From contig NZ_BFBX01000035.1 of NCBI RefSeq assembly GCF_003851045.1, positions 16,553-49,132 of the forward strand: a DNA stretch of 32,580 nucleotides, in the 5' to 3' direction. The number at the start of each line of letters is the position of its first letter. Positions within the stretch are counted from its first letter, which is position 1. The DNA comes from Paenibacillus sp. 598K. GTDB taxonomy: Bacteria; Bacillota; Bacilli; Paenibacillales; Paenibacillaceae. Below the pieces are notes generated by a model that did not search any database, was not told the origin of the DNA, and saw only the letters and a program-made list of their open reading frames with translations. The position numbers were made by a program, and so were the translations under genes. Below, piece by piece: positions 1 to 8,019 of the stretch.

Positions 1-104
1 GGACAACAGCGATCGGAAGATCGATCCCGTGACCGTAGGATTTATTTTTGAACAATCTGATATCCTAGTTTAATTTATATCCAGCCATTGTCAATCCAAA
101 GGAG
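1..104. other. Window edge, downstream of the first sugar operon
   Basis: About 100 bases lie beyond the stop codon of the minus-strand permease. No gene, clear terminator hairpin or repeat was recognised, and the next gene on this side is outside the window. Confidence 0.4.
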
Positions 105-932
105 TTACATCTTAATCGAGCCGCTGGAGATGCCCTCCACGAAGTTGCGCATCAGGAAGGTGAACAGCAGCAGCAGCGGGACGGAGGCGATGAGATAGGC
201 AGCCATCATGCCGCCGTAATCGCTAAGTCCGTAGTTGCCAGTTGAAGTCTCGAAGGAGACCAAGGCCATCGTCACGGTCTGATGGGTCCGATTGAGCAGC
301 AGGGACGGCAGCAGGTAGTCGTTCCATAGGCTCGTAATATTCATGATCGCCACCGTCGTGCAGATCGGGATCGACAGCGGCAGCACCACGCTGCCGAAGA
401 TCCGCACATTGCCCGCTCCGTCGATCCGCGCCGCCTCGAAGATCTCGCCCGGTAGCTGGTCGAAGAAGGTTTTTAGGACGAAGATGGTGAACGCCTGACC
501 GCCAGCGATGTAAGGCAGGATCAGGGCCAGGTAATTGTCGGTGAGCCCGAGCTTTTTGATCTGCAAGTACAGAGGAATCAAGGTCAGGAAACCCGGGATC
601 AGCAGCAGTCCGAAGACGACCATAAACAACGTGTTCTGCAACGGAAAACGCAGCTTGGAAAAGGCATAGGCGCTCATCGCGGAGAGCCCGACGATGGCAA
701 TCACGCTGATCCCAATAATGAGTGTTGAGTTATACAGGGACAAGTTGATCTTCTCCCAGGCGGTGGCATAGTTGCCCCATTGGAACACTTGCGGGAAGGT
801 CAGCGTGCTCGCGGCGAATTCGATCGGCGATTTGACCGAGTTCGAGATCATAAAGTAGATCGGAAGCAGGTTGAACAGCAACAGGAGCAGCAACACCCCT
901 TGTCCAAAGCCTATCTGTCGAATGCTGCGCAT
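105..932 (-). CDS. Carbohydrate ABC transporter permease (MalG/CUT1 type)
   Basis: Inner-membrane subunit of a sugar importer, 275 residues, the usual length for MalG-type proteins. An N-terminal membrane segment (about residues 10-30) follows a short basic start, and several further hydrophobic segments follow. The cytoplasmic EAA loop reads EAARIDGAGNVRIFGSVVLPLS (key residues E-A-A, the G of GAG, then P-L-S near 165-187), which docks the ATPase. The ATG is preceded by an AAGGGGG ribosome binding site and lies 18 bases after the stop of the upstream permease, so the two are co-transcribed. It is the last gene of the kinase-regulator-binding protein-permease-permease operon. No ATPase gene is present, as is usual for CUT1 systems that borrow an MsmX-like ATPase. 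The substrate cannot be read from this subunit. Confidence 0.93.
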   Translation of the reverse strand: MRSIRQIGFGQGVLLLLLLFNLLPIYFMISNSVKSPIEFAASTLTFPQVFQWGNYATAWEKINLSLYNSTLIIGISVIAIVGLSAMSAYAFSKLRFPLQNTLFMVVFGLLLIPGFLTLIPLYLQIKKLGLTDNYLALILPYIAGGQAFTIFVLKTFFDQLPGEIFEAARIDGAGNVRIFGSVVLPLSIPICTTVAIMNITSLWNDYLLPSLLLNRTHQTVTMALVSFETSTGNYGLSDYGGMMAAYLIASVPLLLLFTFLMRNFVEGISSGSIKM

Positions 933-950
933 AGCATATACCCCCTTGGA

Positions 951-1832
951 TCAGGAATCGGATCGAACCAGCTTCATATTCACAATCGTCAGCAACAAAA
1001 TCGCGACAAACATAATCAGCGCCACAGCCATCCCGTAGCCGAACTCGCCATTCACGGTCGAGACATTGTACATATAGAGGATCGGCACATAGGTGGCGTA
1101 CCCCGGACCGCCATTGGTCATGACGAGCGGCGGGATAATATTCTGCAGGCTGCCAATCAAGGTGAGCACGAGGATGAGCCGGAACTGCGGCAGCGACAGT
1201 GGAATATCGATATGCCATACCCGCTTCCATCCGGTCGCGCCCTCCAGCTTGCCCGCCTCGATGACCTCGGAGGAGATGCTCTGCAAGCCTGCGTAGAAGA
1301 TCAATAGGTTAAAGGCGCTGATCCACGGGAATCCCATGAAAATAATCGAGTACAACGCAATGTCCGGATTGCTCAGCCAGAGCTGCTGCAGCGAGCCGAG
1401 CCCGATCAGCTCCAGCAACTGGTTGATCGCCCCGTCTCCCTGGTAGAGGAACCGCCATAACAGGATGATGACGATGCCGGGGATAACGATCGGCAGCACG
1501 AACAAGGTCCGGTACACATACTGCGCCCGTGCGCGTTTCAGATGATAGATCAGCTCCGCAACGAAGTAAGGGGGGATCACCGCTAGTATAATCGCGAACA
1601 CGACCCAGATGACGGCGTTGACCGTAGACTGCCGCAGCACCTCGTCGCTGAACAGCCGGACGAAATTGTCGAAGCCGATATAACGCGGCGCATTAAAGCC
1701 GTCCCAATCGGTGAAGGCGCCGATGAGCGCCTGATAGACAGGGTAGTACATAAACCAGACGAGGAAAACAAAGGTGGGCAACAGAAACAGATAACCGGTC
1801 AGCGCGTTGCGCAGGTTCAGTTTGCCACTCAT
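951..1832 (-). CDS. Carbohydrate ABC transporter permease (MalF/UgpA/CUT1 type)
   Basis: First of two permease subunits, 293 residues. The N-terminus carries the LLPTFVFLVWFMYYPV type membrane segment seen in many LplB/UgpA permeases, with about six hydrophobic segments in all. The EAA loop is near residues 190-215 (EAGKLEGATGWKRVWHIDIP; key E-A-G and the G of GAT). Another family signature is TNGGPGYAT near residue 240. The ATG follows an AAGGGATGG ribosome binding site. A stem-loop in the 111-base gap separates it from the upstream binding-protein gene, which would allow more binding protein than permease to be made. It should form a heterodimer with the downstream MalG-type subunit. Substrate is unknown; an oligosaccharide is likely from the family. 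Confidence 0.93.
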   Translation of the reverse strand: MSGKLNLRNALTGYLFLLPTFVFLVWFMYYPVYQALIGAFTDWDGFNAPRYIGFDNFVRLFSDEVLRQSTVNAVIWVVFAIILAVIPPYFVAELIYHLKRARAQYVYRTLFVLPIVIPGIVIILLWRFLYQGDGAINQLLELIGLGSLQQLWLSNPDIALYSIIFMGFPWISAFNLLIFYAGLQSISSEVIEAGKLEGATGWKRVWHIDIPLSLPQFRLILVLTLIGSLQNIIPPLVMTNGGPGYATYVPILYMYNVSTVNGEFGYGMAVALIMFVAILLLTIVNMKLVRSDS

Positions 1833-1863
1833 CGATCAACCATCCCTTCTGTACAGGTGGAAT

Positions 1864-1897
1864 GAAAAGAAGGGAGTCCAGCCGCTCGGGCGCTCCC
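1864..1897 (-). terminator. Stem-loop between binding-protein and permease genes
   Basis: Read on the minus strand, GGGAG pairs with CTCCC around a G+C-rich centre that can pair further, followed by TTCTTTTC. It lies just after the solute-binding protein gene. It could act as a leaky terminator or 3'-end stabiliser, common where binding protein is needed in excess over permease. Confidence 0.5.
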
Positions 1898-1943
1898 CTC
1901 TCCTCTCCACGCTTTATCGTTTGTCTATTCCAGGTTCGCTCGA

Positions 1944-3461
1944 CTAGTATTGCGCAAGGTCGACATTGTTCTTCGACTGATAATCCTTGACGGCAGCGTC
2001 CAGTTCCTTCTGCATATCGGCTTTGGCCCGCTCCAGGTCGATGTTGCCGCTCAGGTAGAGACCGAAGATGCGCTGAATATTTTTGCCCAGATTCGGCGAG
2101 GTGCCGCCTACACCGATGACCGCCAGCTTGTTGGAGGCCTGACTGGCCAGCTCCTTCATGCTCTCTGCCGGAGAGGTGCCGGGCCAGGTCGGGACGAAGG
2201 TGCCGTTCTCATTGACCACTTGCTCCACATGGGCCGGCGTGCCCACGTAATGCAGCCAGTCGATGACCGCCTCCAGCTTGCCCGGCTCCTTCATCGTCGC
2301 GTTGGCCTCCGGCGTGGAGATCGCGAACTGGAAGGCCGCGTTCGGTCCGCCGACTGCGCCGGACACATCGGTGCCGGTCGTAAACGCCGAGTCCGCAGAC
2401 GACAGCACCGGGAAATTAAACGAGCCGAGCTCAAAATCGATCTTGGCCTCCTTGGCATTGCCCGGCAGCCAGCTGCCGTCGTAGAAAATCGCGGTCTTGC
2501 CGGCCAGGAAGTCGTTGCGGGCGGCGGTGCCGACCACGGCAGGCTCCAATGCGAGATGATCCGGCCGCCAGTTGTCGGTCAGCGACTTGAACATCGGCCA
2601 CCAGCCCATGAAGCGCTCGTCCTCTGTGCTCAGCATCCCCTTGGCGATCGCAACGCTCTGATCCAGAGAAGAGACGCCTGGGTTGCCGTCGAAGCCTGCG
2701 ATCTCGTCGAATTGTTCGGCGTAAAAGTCGGATAGGAAGTGGCGCTGGAACCAGTCGTAATCCGGCGATTGCGACATCGCGGCGATGCCCGCAGCCTTTA
2801 ATTGGCCGGTCACCTCGATCAGCTCGCCCCACGTCTGCGGCGCCTCGCTGATGCCCGCTTGCTCGAACAACGTTTTGTTGTAAAAAAAGGCGGTGGCGAC
2901 ATAGTCTCCGTTGATGTTATAGCTCTTGCCATCCGGGGAGGTCGTCTCGCTGATGACGGTCTGATTCATCGCCTCGCGCCATGTCGGCTTATCGGGGATA
3001 TACGGGTTCGGCTGGTCGAAATAGACGGTCAAATCCTCGGCAATGCCCTTGGGGAAAATATTGTTCAGATCCGCCCATTGGCCCCAGAACACGTCATACA
3101 TCTCACCGGCGGCTGCCTTGACGCGCACCGTCTGCGTATAGTCCTTGAACTCCTCATCGATAAACTCGATCTTGATGCCGGGATGATCCGTCTCGTATTG
3201 ATCCGCAATCTCCCGAAGTGCGGTAAGCTGCTTGAGACCGGCGATGTTCTTGGCATTAGGCGTGTAGGACTGGGCAAACATCGTGATCGTACCTTGCCAG
3301 CCCGCGGACTCCCCGCCTTCCGCGCCGGACGAGGCGGGCGGAGGTGATGTTTTGTTGCCACCGTTGCCCGTCTTGCCCGTATTACCGCTGCATCCAGCGA
3401 GCGCAAGTCCCATAGAGAGCAGGACCAGAGCGGCAGGTTGAAACACCTTTTTCGCGATCAT
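1944..3461 (-). CDS. Sugar ABC transporter solute-binding lipoprotein
   Basis: 505-residue extracytoplasmic binding protein of the family-1 (MalE/LplA-like) group. The N-terminus is a lipoprotein signal: a basic start, a hydrophobic stretch and lipobox LALAGC with the lipidated Cys at position 24, followed by a Gly/Asn/Ser/Pro-rich linker. The mature part has the aromatic-rich alpha/beta pattern of sugar-binding proteins (for example FWGQWADLNN near 125 and the IFYDGSWLPGN segment near 325). The ATG at 3461 has a GGGGGG ribosome binding site. It lies 135 bases downstream of the response regulator gene and ahead of both permeases, so the upstream two-component system probably controls it. A catabolite-response-like element sits just upstream. 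Ligand unknown. Confidence 0.93.
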   Translation of the reverse strand: MIAKKVFQPAALVLLSMGLALAGCSGNTGKTGNGGNKTSPPPASSGAEGGESAGWQGTITMFAQSYTPNAKNIAGLKQLTALREIADQYETDHPGIKIEFIDEEFKDYTQTVRVKAAAGEMYDVFWGQWADLNNIFPKGIAEDLTVYFDQPNPYIPDKPTWREAMNQTVISETTSPDGKSYNINGDYVATAFFYNKTLFEQAGISEAPQTWGELIEVTGQLKAAGIAAMSQSPDYDWFQRHFLSDFYAEQFDEIAGFDGNPGVSSLDQSVAIAKGMLSTEDERFMGWWPMFKSLTDNWRPDHLALEPAVVGTAARNDFLAGKTAIFYDGSWLPGNAKEAKIDFELGSFNFPVLSSADSAFTTGTDVSGAVGGPNAAFQFAISTPEANATMKEPGKLEAVIDWLHYVGTPAHVEQVVNENGTFVPTWPGTSPAESMKELASQASNKLAVIGVGGTSPNLGKNIQRIFGLYLSGNIDLERAKADMQKELDAAVKDYQSKNNVDLAQY

Positions 3462-3484
3462 TGCAATCCCCCCAGATCTAATTT

Positions 3485-3498
3485 TGTAAGCGCATTCT
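3485..3498. promoter_or_regulatory. Candidate catabolite-response (cre/LacI-type) element
   Basis: TGTAAGCGCATTCT matches the cre consensus TGWAANCGNTNWCA at all but two fixed positions, including the central CG. It lies 24 bases upstream of the solute-binding protein start, in the gap after the response regulator gene. CcpA-type carbon catabolite control is a plausible reading, but no strong promoter was found next to it, so the assignment is tentative. Confidence 0.4.
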
Positions 3499-3596
3499 CT
3501 TGCTATTTCCTATCTTAATGCATGACGGGAGGCGTCGGCAGGGGGGTAGATTTTACATCGGGATGGTTTTTTTTACACGGCGTCCAGCTGGCAGGC

Positions 3597-5204
3597 TTAG
3601 CGGCGGGGTCGCAGCCTCTTATAGTCGGATGGCGAATAGCCCGTGTGCTCCTTGAACACCCGATAAAAATGCTTGCTGTCGGCGTAGCCGACCTGCTGGC
3701 TAATCTCCTGCACGGTAAGCCCTCCCTGCTCTATGAGCGCTTTGGCGCGGGCGACCCGCGTCTCGCGGAGGAAGACGACGAAGTTCTGACCAGTCTCGTA
3801 TTTGAACCAACGGCTAAAGTAGCTGGCATTCATGCCGAAACGGTCGGCGACCGACTGCAGACTGACCCCATCGGTCAGAACCTGCATCACGTACGACTTG
3901 ATCTTGTCGATCAAAGGGGTATCCGCAGCGTCCCGCTCCCGTCTGACCTCACACGCGATAGGCTGCATCAGCGCCCTCATCCGCGACATCATCGTCGCGC
4001 GGGTGAGCGAGGACTCCAGCTCCGCCAGCCAATCCTCCAACGGCTTGCCAGTAATCCTGCGAACGTCCAGGTCCATCAAGCGCAGCTGGGCGCCCACGCG
4101 CAGCAAATAATGGATGACGATGCGATGCAGCAGCGCAGGCATGATCTGCTCCGATCGGGTCAGCTGATCGAGGATCGCATAAGCCTCCTGCTCTCGTCCG
4201 AGCAGCAATTGCTCCAGCGACAGCTCCAGCTGCTCATAGATCGTATCGGTGAGCGCTCCATCCGATTCCAGGGCAGGCAGCATGACCACGCTGTCGCCGC
4301 CGTACACCAATCGGTAGGTGACAGCCAGGGAGGCTTCCTGATAAGCCTGCGGCGCATCGCTCAGGCGATGGATGCCACTGATGCCGATCGTCACCGTCCG
4401 CCCGAAATAATGAGCGATCTCCGCCTTCAGGCGCCGCGCCGACTCATGCATGCCAAGGGATGTGACCTGCGTCTCGGAGGGGTAGCTCCTAATGATGACC
4501 ACCTGTCCGATATGGTCCTGCAGTACATACACATGATCCTCCCGGCTGTACCATTCCTGGACGAAATTCGTCAACGCGTAACCGAACAGCTCCACGTCAA
4601 TGGCGCTGAACTGTCCCTTCTCGATCCAGTCGGGACTGATAGCCAGGATGACGACGGTCGAGCGGTCGCCAATATGGGGGATCGGGTAACCCGCCTCGAC
4701 GATGAACTGCTCCAGGTCGTGATAGTCCTGACCGAATATAAAGTGCTGGTAATACAGCTTCTCCGCCAGCGGCGCCGCCTTCTGAACGGCCTGCTGCAGC
4801 GACATCAGCTTGGCCTGCTGACTGCGCTCCTGCTCCACCTGCTCCTCCACGCGCCGCAGCGTATGCAGCAGCTCCTCGCGATCGAGCGGCTTGGTAATAA
4901 ACGCCGTCACGCCGTGGCTTATCGCCTGCTTCGCCAGCTCGAACTCCTGATAGGCAGTGAGCAGGATGCGGTGGACACGGGGCGCCTCGCTGGCGATCCG
5001 CTCGCAGCATTCGATCCCGTTCAGGCCGGGCATGCGGAAGTCGAGGATGACGAGGTCAGGCTGCAGGCGCAGCACCTGGCGGAGGCCAGACTCGCCATCC
5101 TCCGCTTCCCCGACCAGCTCCCAACCGGGCGCGAAGCGTTGGAGGATTTTGCGCAAGCCTTGCCGGATATTGGCTTCATCATCCACGATGATAACGCGAT
5201 ACAT
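3597..5204 (-). CDS. YesN-type response regulator, receiver plus AraC HTH
   Basis: 535-residue two-component regulator. The receiver domain occupies residues 1-120 (VDDE at 8-10, phospho-acceptor Asp55 in LVILDFRMPG, Lys in the ITKPLD segment near 103). A long linker region follows, and an AraC-type double HTH fills the last 105 residues (VADRFGMNASYFSRWFKY, then VGYADSKHFYRVFKEHTG). The open frame extends further upstream, but the start chosen here is the ATG of MYRVIIVDDE, where the receiver begins, with a GAGGTGGAG ribosome binding site. It overlaps the 3' end of the kinase gene by 26 bases, suggesting translational coupling. It probably activates the downstream sugar uptake genes in response to the kinase. 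Confidence 0.93.
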   Translation of the reverse strand: MYRVIIVDDEANIRQGLRKILQRFAPGWELVGEAEDGESGLRQVLRLQPDLVILDFRMPGLNGIECCERIASEAPRVHRILLTAYQEFELAKQAISHGVTAFITKPLDREELLHTLRRVEEQVEQERSQQAKLMSLQQAVQKAAPLAEKLYYQHFIFGQDYHDLEQFIVEAGYPIPHIGDRSTVVILAISPDWIEKGQFSAIDVELFGYALTNFVQEWYSREDHVYVLQDHIGQVVIIRSYPSETQVTSLGMHESARRLKAEIAHYFGRTVTIGISGIHRLSDAPQAYQEASLAVTYRLVYGGDSVVMLPALESDGALTDTIYEQLELSLEQLLLGREQEAYAILDQLTRSEQIMPALLHRIVIHYLLRVGAQLRLMDLDVRRITGKPLEDWLAELESSLTRATMMSRMRALMQPIACEVRRERDAADTPLIDKIKSYVMQVLTDGVSLQSVADRFGMNASYFSRWFKYETGQNFVVFLRETRVARAKALIEQGGLTVQEISQQVGYADSKHFYRVFKEHTGYSPSDYKRLRPRR

Positions 5205-7011
5205 AACGCTCCACCTCGCTTTCACTCGTGATGGCGGGGAGCAGCAGCGTGATCTCCGTCCCCTCGCCGGGCTTGCTCTCGATCTGCATGGCATACGGCG
5301 AGCCGAAGTACAGCTCGATGCGCGCCGACACATTGACGAGGCCGATATTGTCGTCGCCATCAGACGGCTTGAGCGTCCCGCCGTCCAGCCGGGAGCGGAT
5401 CTGTTGCAGCCGTTCTGGCGAGATGCCGAGGCCATCGTCGGCGACCACGATTTTGACGGCCTCCTCCTCTTTGCTGACAGCGACCGACAGCCGACCTCTG
5501 CCCTGCTTCATCTCGAGCCCGTGGTAAAAGGCGTTCTCCACGAGCGGTTGGATAAGCATCCTGGGGATATACAAGTCCATCAGCTCCTCGTCTACATCCA
5601 TCGTCATCTCGAAGCGCGAGCCGTACCGGTTTCGCTGGATATAAAAGTAGTTGAGCAAGTACGCCTGCTCCTCCCGCAGCGTCATAAAGTCTTTGCCCGC
5701 ATGCAAGGAGGACTTGACCAGCTTGCCGAGTGCGGTAATCATATCGACGGTGGCGTCGGCTTCGTCGATCTCCGCCTTCATCTTGATCGTCTCCAGCGTG
5801 TTGAACAGGAAATGAGGGTTGATCTGTGACTTGAGCGTACGCAGCTCGCTATCCTTGCGCACGATCTCCGCCTGATACAGATGACGAATCGTCTCGTCCA
5901 GTCTGCCACTCATGCGGACGAAGCTGCGGATGAGCTGGCCGATCTCATTGCGCGGCGGATCGTCATAGCGGATCTGGAAGTCCTCGGCCTCGACCCGTCG
6001 GATCAGACCGATGAGCTTGTAGATCGGCCTCGTCATCCGATGCGAGATGGTCGTCGTAATCATAATGGCCAGCACGATGCAGACGAGCCCGATTAAGATC
6101 ATCGAATTGCGTACGTTCGCAATGCCGGATACGAGCTGCGATACCGGCACATAACCGACGACAGTCCAGCCCATCTTGCCGACGGGATGACGGACGAGAA
6201 TCTTGTTTTGCTGATTCAGCTTGACGATCTGCGGGGCGTGAGGGGCCGTCTCCGGCTGTCCGACGACATGCTCCAGTACACCCTCATCGATCGGTTGGCT
6301 GGCGAATACGACGCGTCGCTCCTGGTCGAGGAGGAAAAAGGAGCCGTTCTCCTCACGATTGATCCGATTCATGATGCGCCCGATGTCCTCTAGCGTGAAG
6401 TCGACCTGCATATAGCCGGCCGTCTCCATCATGGTTGAGGAGTAATAGATTTTGCGGATTAGGGAGAACACGTGCGTCGGCTCCGTCCGTTGCGCGTATC
6501 CTGTATTGGCAAGCTGGTGCAGACTGAGATAGGTCAGGATCCGATCGGACGCGCTGAAAGCGCGCTCATCCCAAGGCGCATCCTCCGCCTTGAGATTGTC
6601 ATAGGGAAATCCCGTGCTGTACACGCGCTGCTCCCCGCTTCCAGGCTTGCTGAAGTAGGTGATTTTCTCGACGCTGTCCCGCTGCGATTGCCAGAAGCTG
6701 AAGGTCTTCTCGATCTCCTCCTTCACCTCGAGGGCGTGCAGCGGATCGGGCGACGGGCTGTCGTCGGTCAGCGTGTCCTGGAACTCTTTGTTGTAATAAG
6801 GCATCAGCGTAAACTGCTCCAGTTCCCGAATGTACATCTCGAGATTGGAGGCCGTGCTGACGGCAACCTGCTGGACAAAGTCGCTGACCTTCTTCTCCAT
6901 CGTGTCGCTGTACAGAAGATATGCGCCCATGCCAAGCACCGACATCGGCAGCACGATCAGGACGACGTAGGTGAGCACTAGCTTTTGCTTGAAGGTGAGG
7001 ATTCTTTTCAT
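5179..7011 (-). CDS. YesM-type sensor histidine kinase
   Basis: 610-residue membrane kinase. Membrane segments lie near residues 14-34 and 304-322 and flank a large extracellular sensor region. A HAMP segment follows (RPIYKLIGLIRRVEAEDF, near 330-380). The phosphorylated His is about residue 400 in SQINPHFLFNTLE, the hallmark of the His-kinase (YesM/LytS-like) family. The ATPase domain shows the N box LVENAFYHG and the G box DDGLGI. The frame is open for 45 more codons upstream, but the ATG at 7011 has a strong GGAGGAGG ribosome binding site and starts with MKRILTFKQK just before the first membrane segment. It is the first gene of the sugar operon and presumably senses an extracellular sugar or the loaded binding protein. 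Confidence 0.93.
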   Translation of the reverse strand: MKRILTFKQKLVLTYVVLIVLPMSVLGMGAYLLYSDTMEKKVSDFVQQVAVSTASNLEMYIRELEQFTLMPYYNKEFQDTLTDDSPSPDPLHALEVKEEIEKTFSFWQSQRDSVEKITYFSKPGSGEQRVYSTGFPYDNLKAEDAPWDERAFSASDRILTYLSLHQLANTGYAQRTEPTHVFSLIRKIYYSSTMMETAGYMQVDFTLEDIGRIMNRINREENGSFFLLDQERRVVFASQPIDEGVLEHVVGQPETAPHAPQIVKLNQQNKILVRHPVGKMGWTVVGYVPVSQLVSGIANVRNSMILIGLVCIVLAIMITTTISHRMTRPIYKLIGLIRRVEAEDFQIRYDDPPRNEIGQLIRSFVRMSGRLDETIRHLYQAEIVRKDSELRTLKSQINPHFLFNTLETIKMKAEIDEADATVDMITALGKLVKSSLHAGKDFMTLREEQAYLLNYFYIQRNRYGSRFEMTMDVDEELMDLYIPRMLIQPLVENAFYHGLEMKQGRGRLSVAVSKEEEAVKIVVADDGLGISPERLQQIRSRLDGGTLKPSDGDDNIGLVNVSARIELYFGSPYAMQIESKPGEGTEITLLLPAITSESEVERYVSRYHRG

Positions 7012-7081
7012 CGCGGGCGCCTCCTCCAGGGGTTGTCCCTCCGCCAGTCGCATAGGGCAGCCAAGCTTACGGATTGAGTTC

Positions 7082-7087
7082 AGTATA
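7082..7087 (-). promoter_or_regulatory. Possible -10 box for the kinase-led operon
   Basis: TATACT reads on the minus strand 71 bases upstream of the kinase start. The best -35 candidate (TGGCGT, 18-base spacer) is weak, so this is only a suggestion for the operon promoter. Confidence 0.25.
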
Positions 7088-7181
7088 CCCGCACCGTCAA
7101 GGCAGACGCCAGTCAGAGGCGAACGTTGAACCGTCAAGGGGTACAATAATCGGCCCCATAGGAGTAGTTTAGTCAGGTTCG

Positions 7182-7190
7182 TGCTATAAT
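7182..7190 (+). promoter_or_regulatory. Extended -10 promoter of the HEAT-repeat gene
   Basis: TGCTATAAT is a perfect sigma-A -10 hexamer with an extended TGN element, 63 bases before the TTG start. No good -35 hexamer was found at 16-18 bases, which is tolerated in extended -10 promoters. Confidence 0.5.
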
Positions 7191-7252
7191 GGGTTCACAA
7201 TAAATAACATTCATCATTCTGCCGAGCTGGCGATGATTAAGGAGTTAGAACT

Positions 7253-7705
7253 TTGACGAATAACCATGAGGTTGGAGAAGTAAGCGAGCTACCAGAAAAC
7301 TTCGAGGAGCTCAAACGAGCGGTCAATCGGACGGCGAGCTGGAGAGAAAGACTGGATGCGGTGAACGAATTGGGGAACTACGATACGGCTCCTACCATTA
7401 AGCTGCTGCAGCATGCTTTGACAGGTGACCAAGTGTTCCAGGTGCGCGAAGCCGCCTATCGCAAGCTGAAGCAATTGGGTGAAGATGCACAAATGCCTGC
7501 CAAAAATAAAGGCGAGCTGTTTAAAGGCCTGAACAAAGTTTTGCTGCGGATTAAGAAAAGCCTCCCTGAAGGTCACACCTTCGAGCAATTCAAGGAAAAA
7601 CTGCAAAAAACACGTCTGGATATCTATGATACTTACGAGGGCAACAAGGGTGCTGAGTTCGACGCCTGGCTTCGTGGAATTTGGGAGACACCCGCTAGAA
7701 AATAG
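7253..7705 (+). CDS. Small HEAT-repeat domain protein
   Basis: 150-residue soluble protein with no signal peptide or membrane segment. Residues 20-70 form helical HEAT-type repeats (WRERLDAVNELGNYD, then KLLQHALTGDQVFQVREAAYRKLKQLG). These resemble the repeats of PBS-lyase/HEAT proteins that hold binding partners. The C-terminal half is Lys-rich and helical. The start is TTG, with AAGGAG eight bases upstream, since no ATG fits the conserved beginning. It stands alone with its own extended -10 promoter and a strong terminator. Proteins of this size with one or two HEAT repeats are frequent and mostly uncharacterised in Paenibacillus. A protein-protein scaffold role is inferred from the fold only. 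Confidence 0.85.
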   Translation: MTNNHEVGEVSELPENFEELKRAVNRTASWRERLDAVNELGNYDTAPTIKLLQHALTGDQVFQVREAAYRKLKQLGEDAQMPAKNKGELFKGLNKVLLRIKKSLPEGHTFEQFKEKLQKTRLDIYDTYEGNKGAEFDAWLRGIWETPARK

Positions 7706-7743
7706 CAGCCGTTCAAGCTTCTTGATTGACGCTGAACATTAGC

Positions 7744-7784
7744 AATACATCGCCTAAGGCACGAAGCCTTGAGCGATGTATTTT
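7744..7784 (+). terminator. Rho-independent terminator of the HEAT-repeat gene
   Basis: AATACATCGC pairs with GCGATGTATT, and an inner AAGGC/GCCTT pair closes around ACGAA. The stem ends in TTTT. It starts 38 bases after the stop codon. The A-run on the other side could also stop minus-strand transcription. Confidence 0.8.
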
Positions 7785-8019
7785 GCGTACAGCTGTATGC
7801 CGACAGGCGTATACCTACTGCTCACGCGCAGCAGCCGCGTTTCTCATATCCCCCCCGGCCGCTTCAGCCCGCAGATATTTGCCAATCTCCTACTGGCGTT
7901 CATCAAGGACGCGTCCACACTTTGTTTCATAAGACCAATAAACGATTCGTCGGTCCCGACGGCCTCTTGCTTGGACATCTCGCTAATATCGTTGGCTTCC
8001 TTCGTCATTGAGGAAATCA
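7785..8019. other. Spacer with a minus-strand gene fragment
   Basis: Between the terminator and the LacI stop codon there is no complete gene. On the minus strand one frame stays open for about 60 codons, from inside the LacI 3' end down to about 7851 (…SSMTKEANDISEMSKQEA…, later NASRRLANI). The first part resembles the C-terminal helices of methyl-accepting chemotaxis proteins only weakly. It has no ribosome binding site or promoter of its own and is probably a gene remnant. Confidence 0.3.

Noticed and set aside
3522..5231. 569-codon plus-strand open frame opposite the response regulator
   Set aside because: It is antisense to a clear receiver-AraC protein, with a Gln/Arg/Leu-rich composition typical of GC-rich shadow frames and no domain.
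5205..5435. N-terminal extension of the response regulator
   Set aside because: The extra residues are Arg/Ser-rich shadow of the kinase C-terminus; the receiver domain starts exactly at the ATG at 5204 with a ribosome binding site.
7253..7705. PBS lyase enzyme
   Set aside because: HEAT-like repeats are present, but the protein is short and no phycobiliprotein genes exist here; only the repeat fold is supported.
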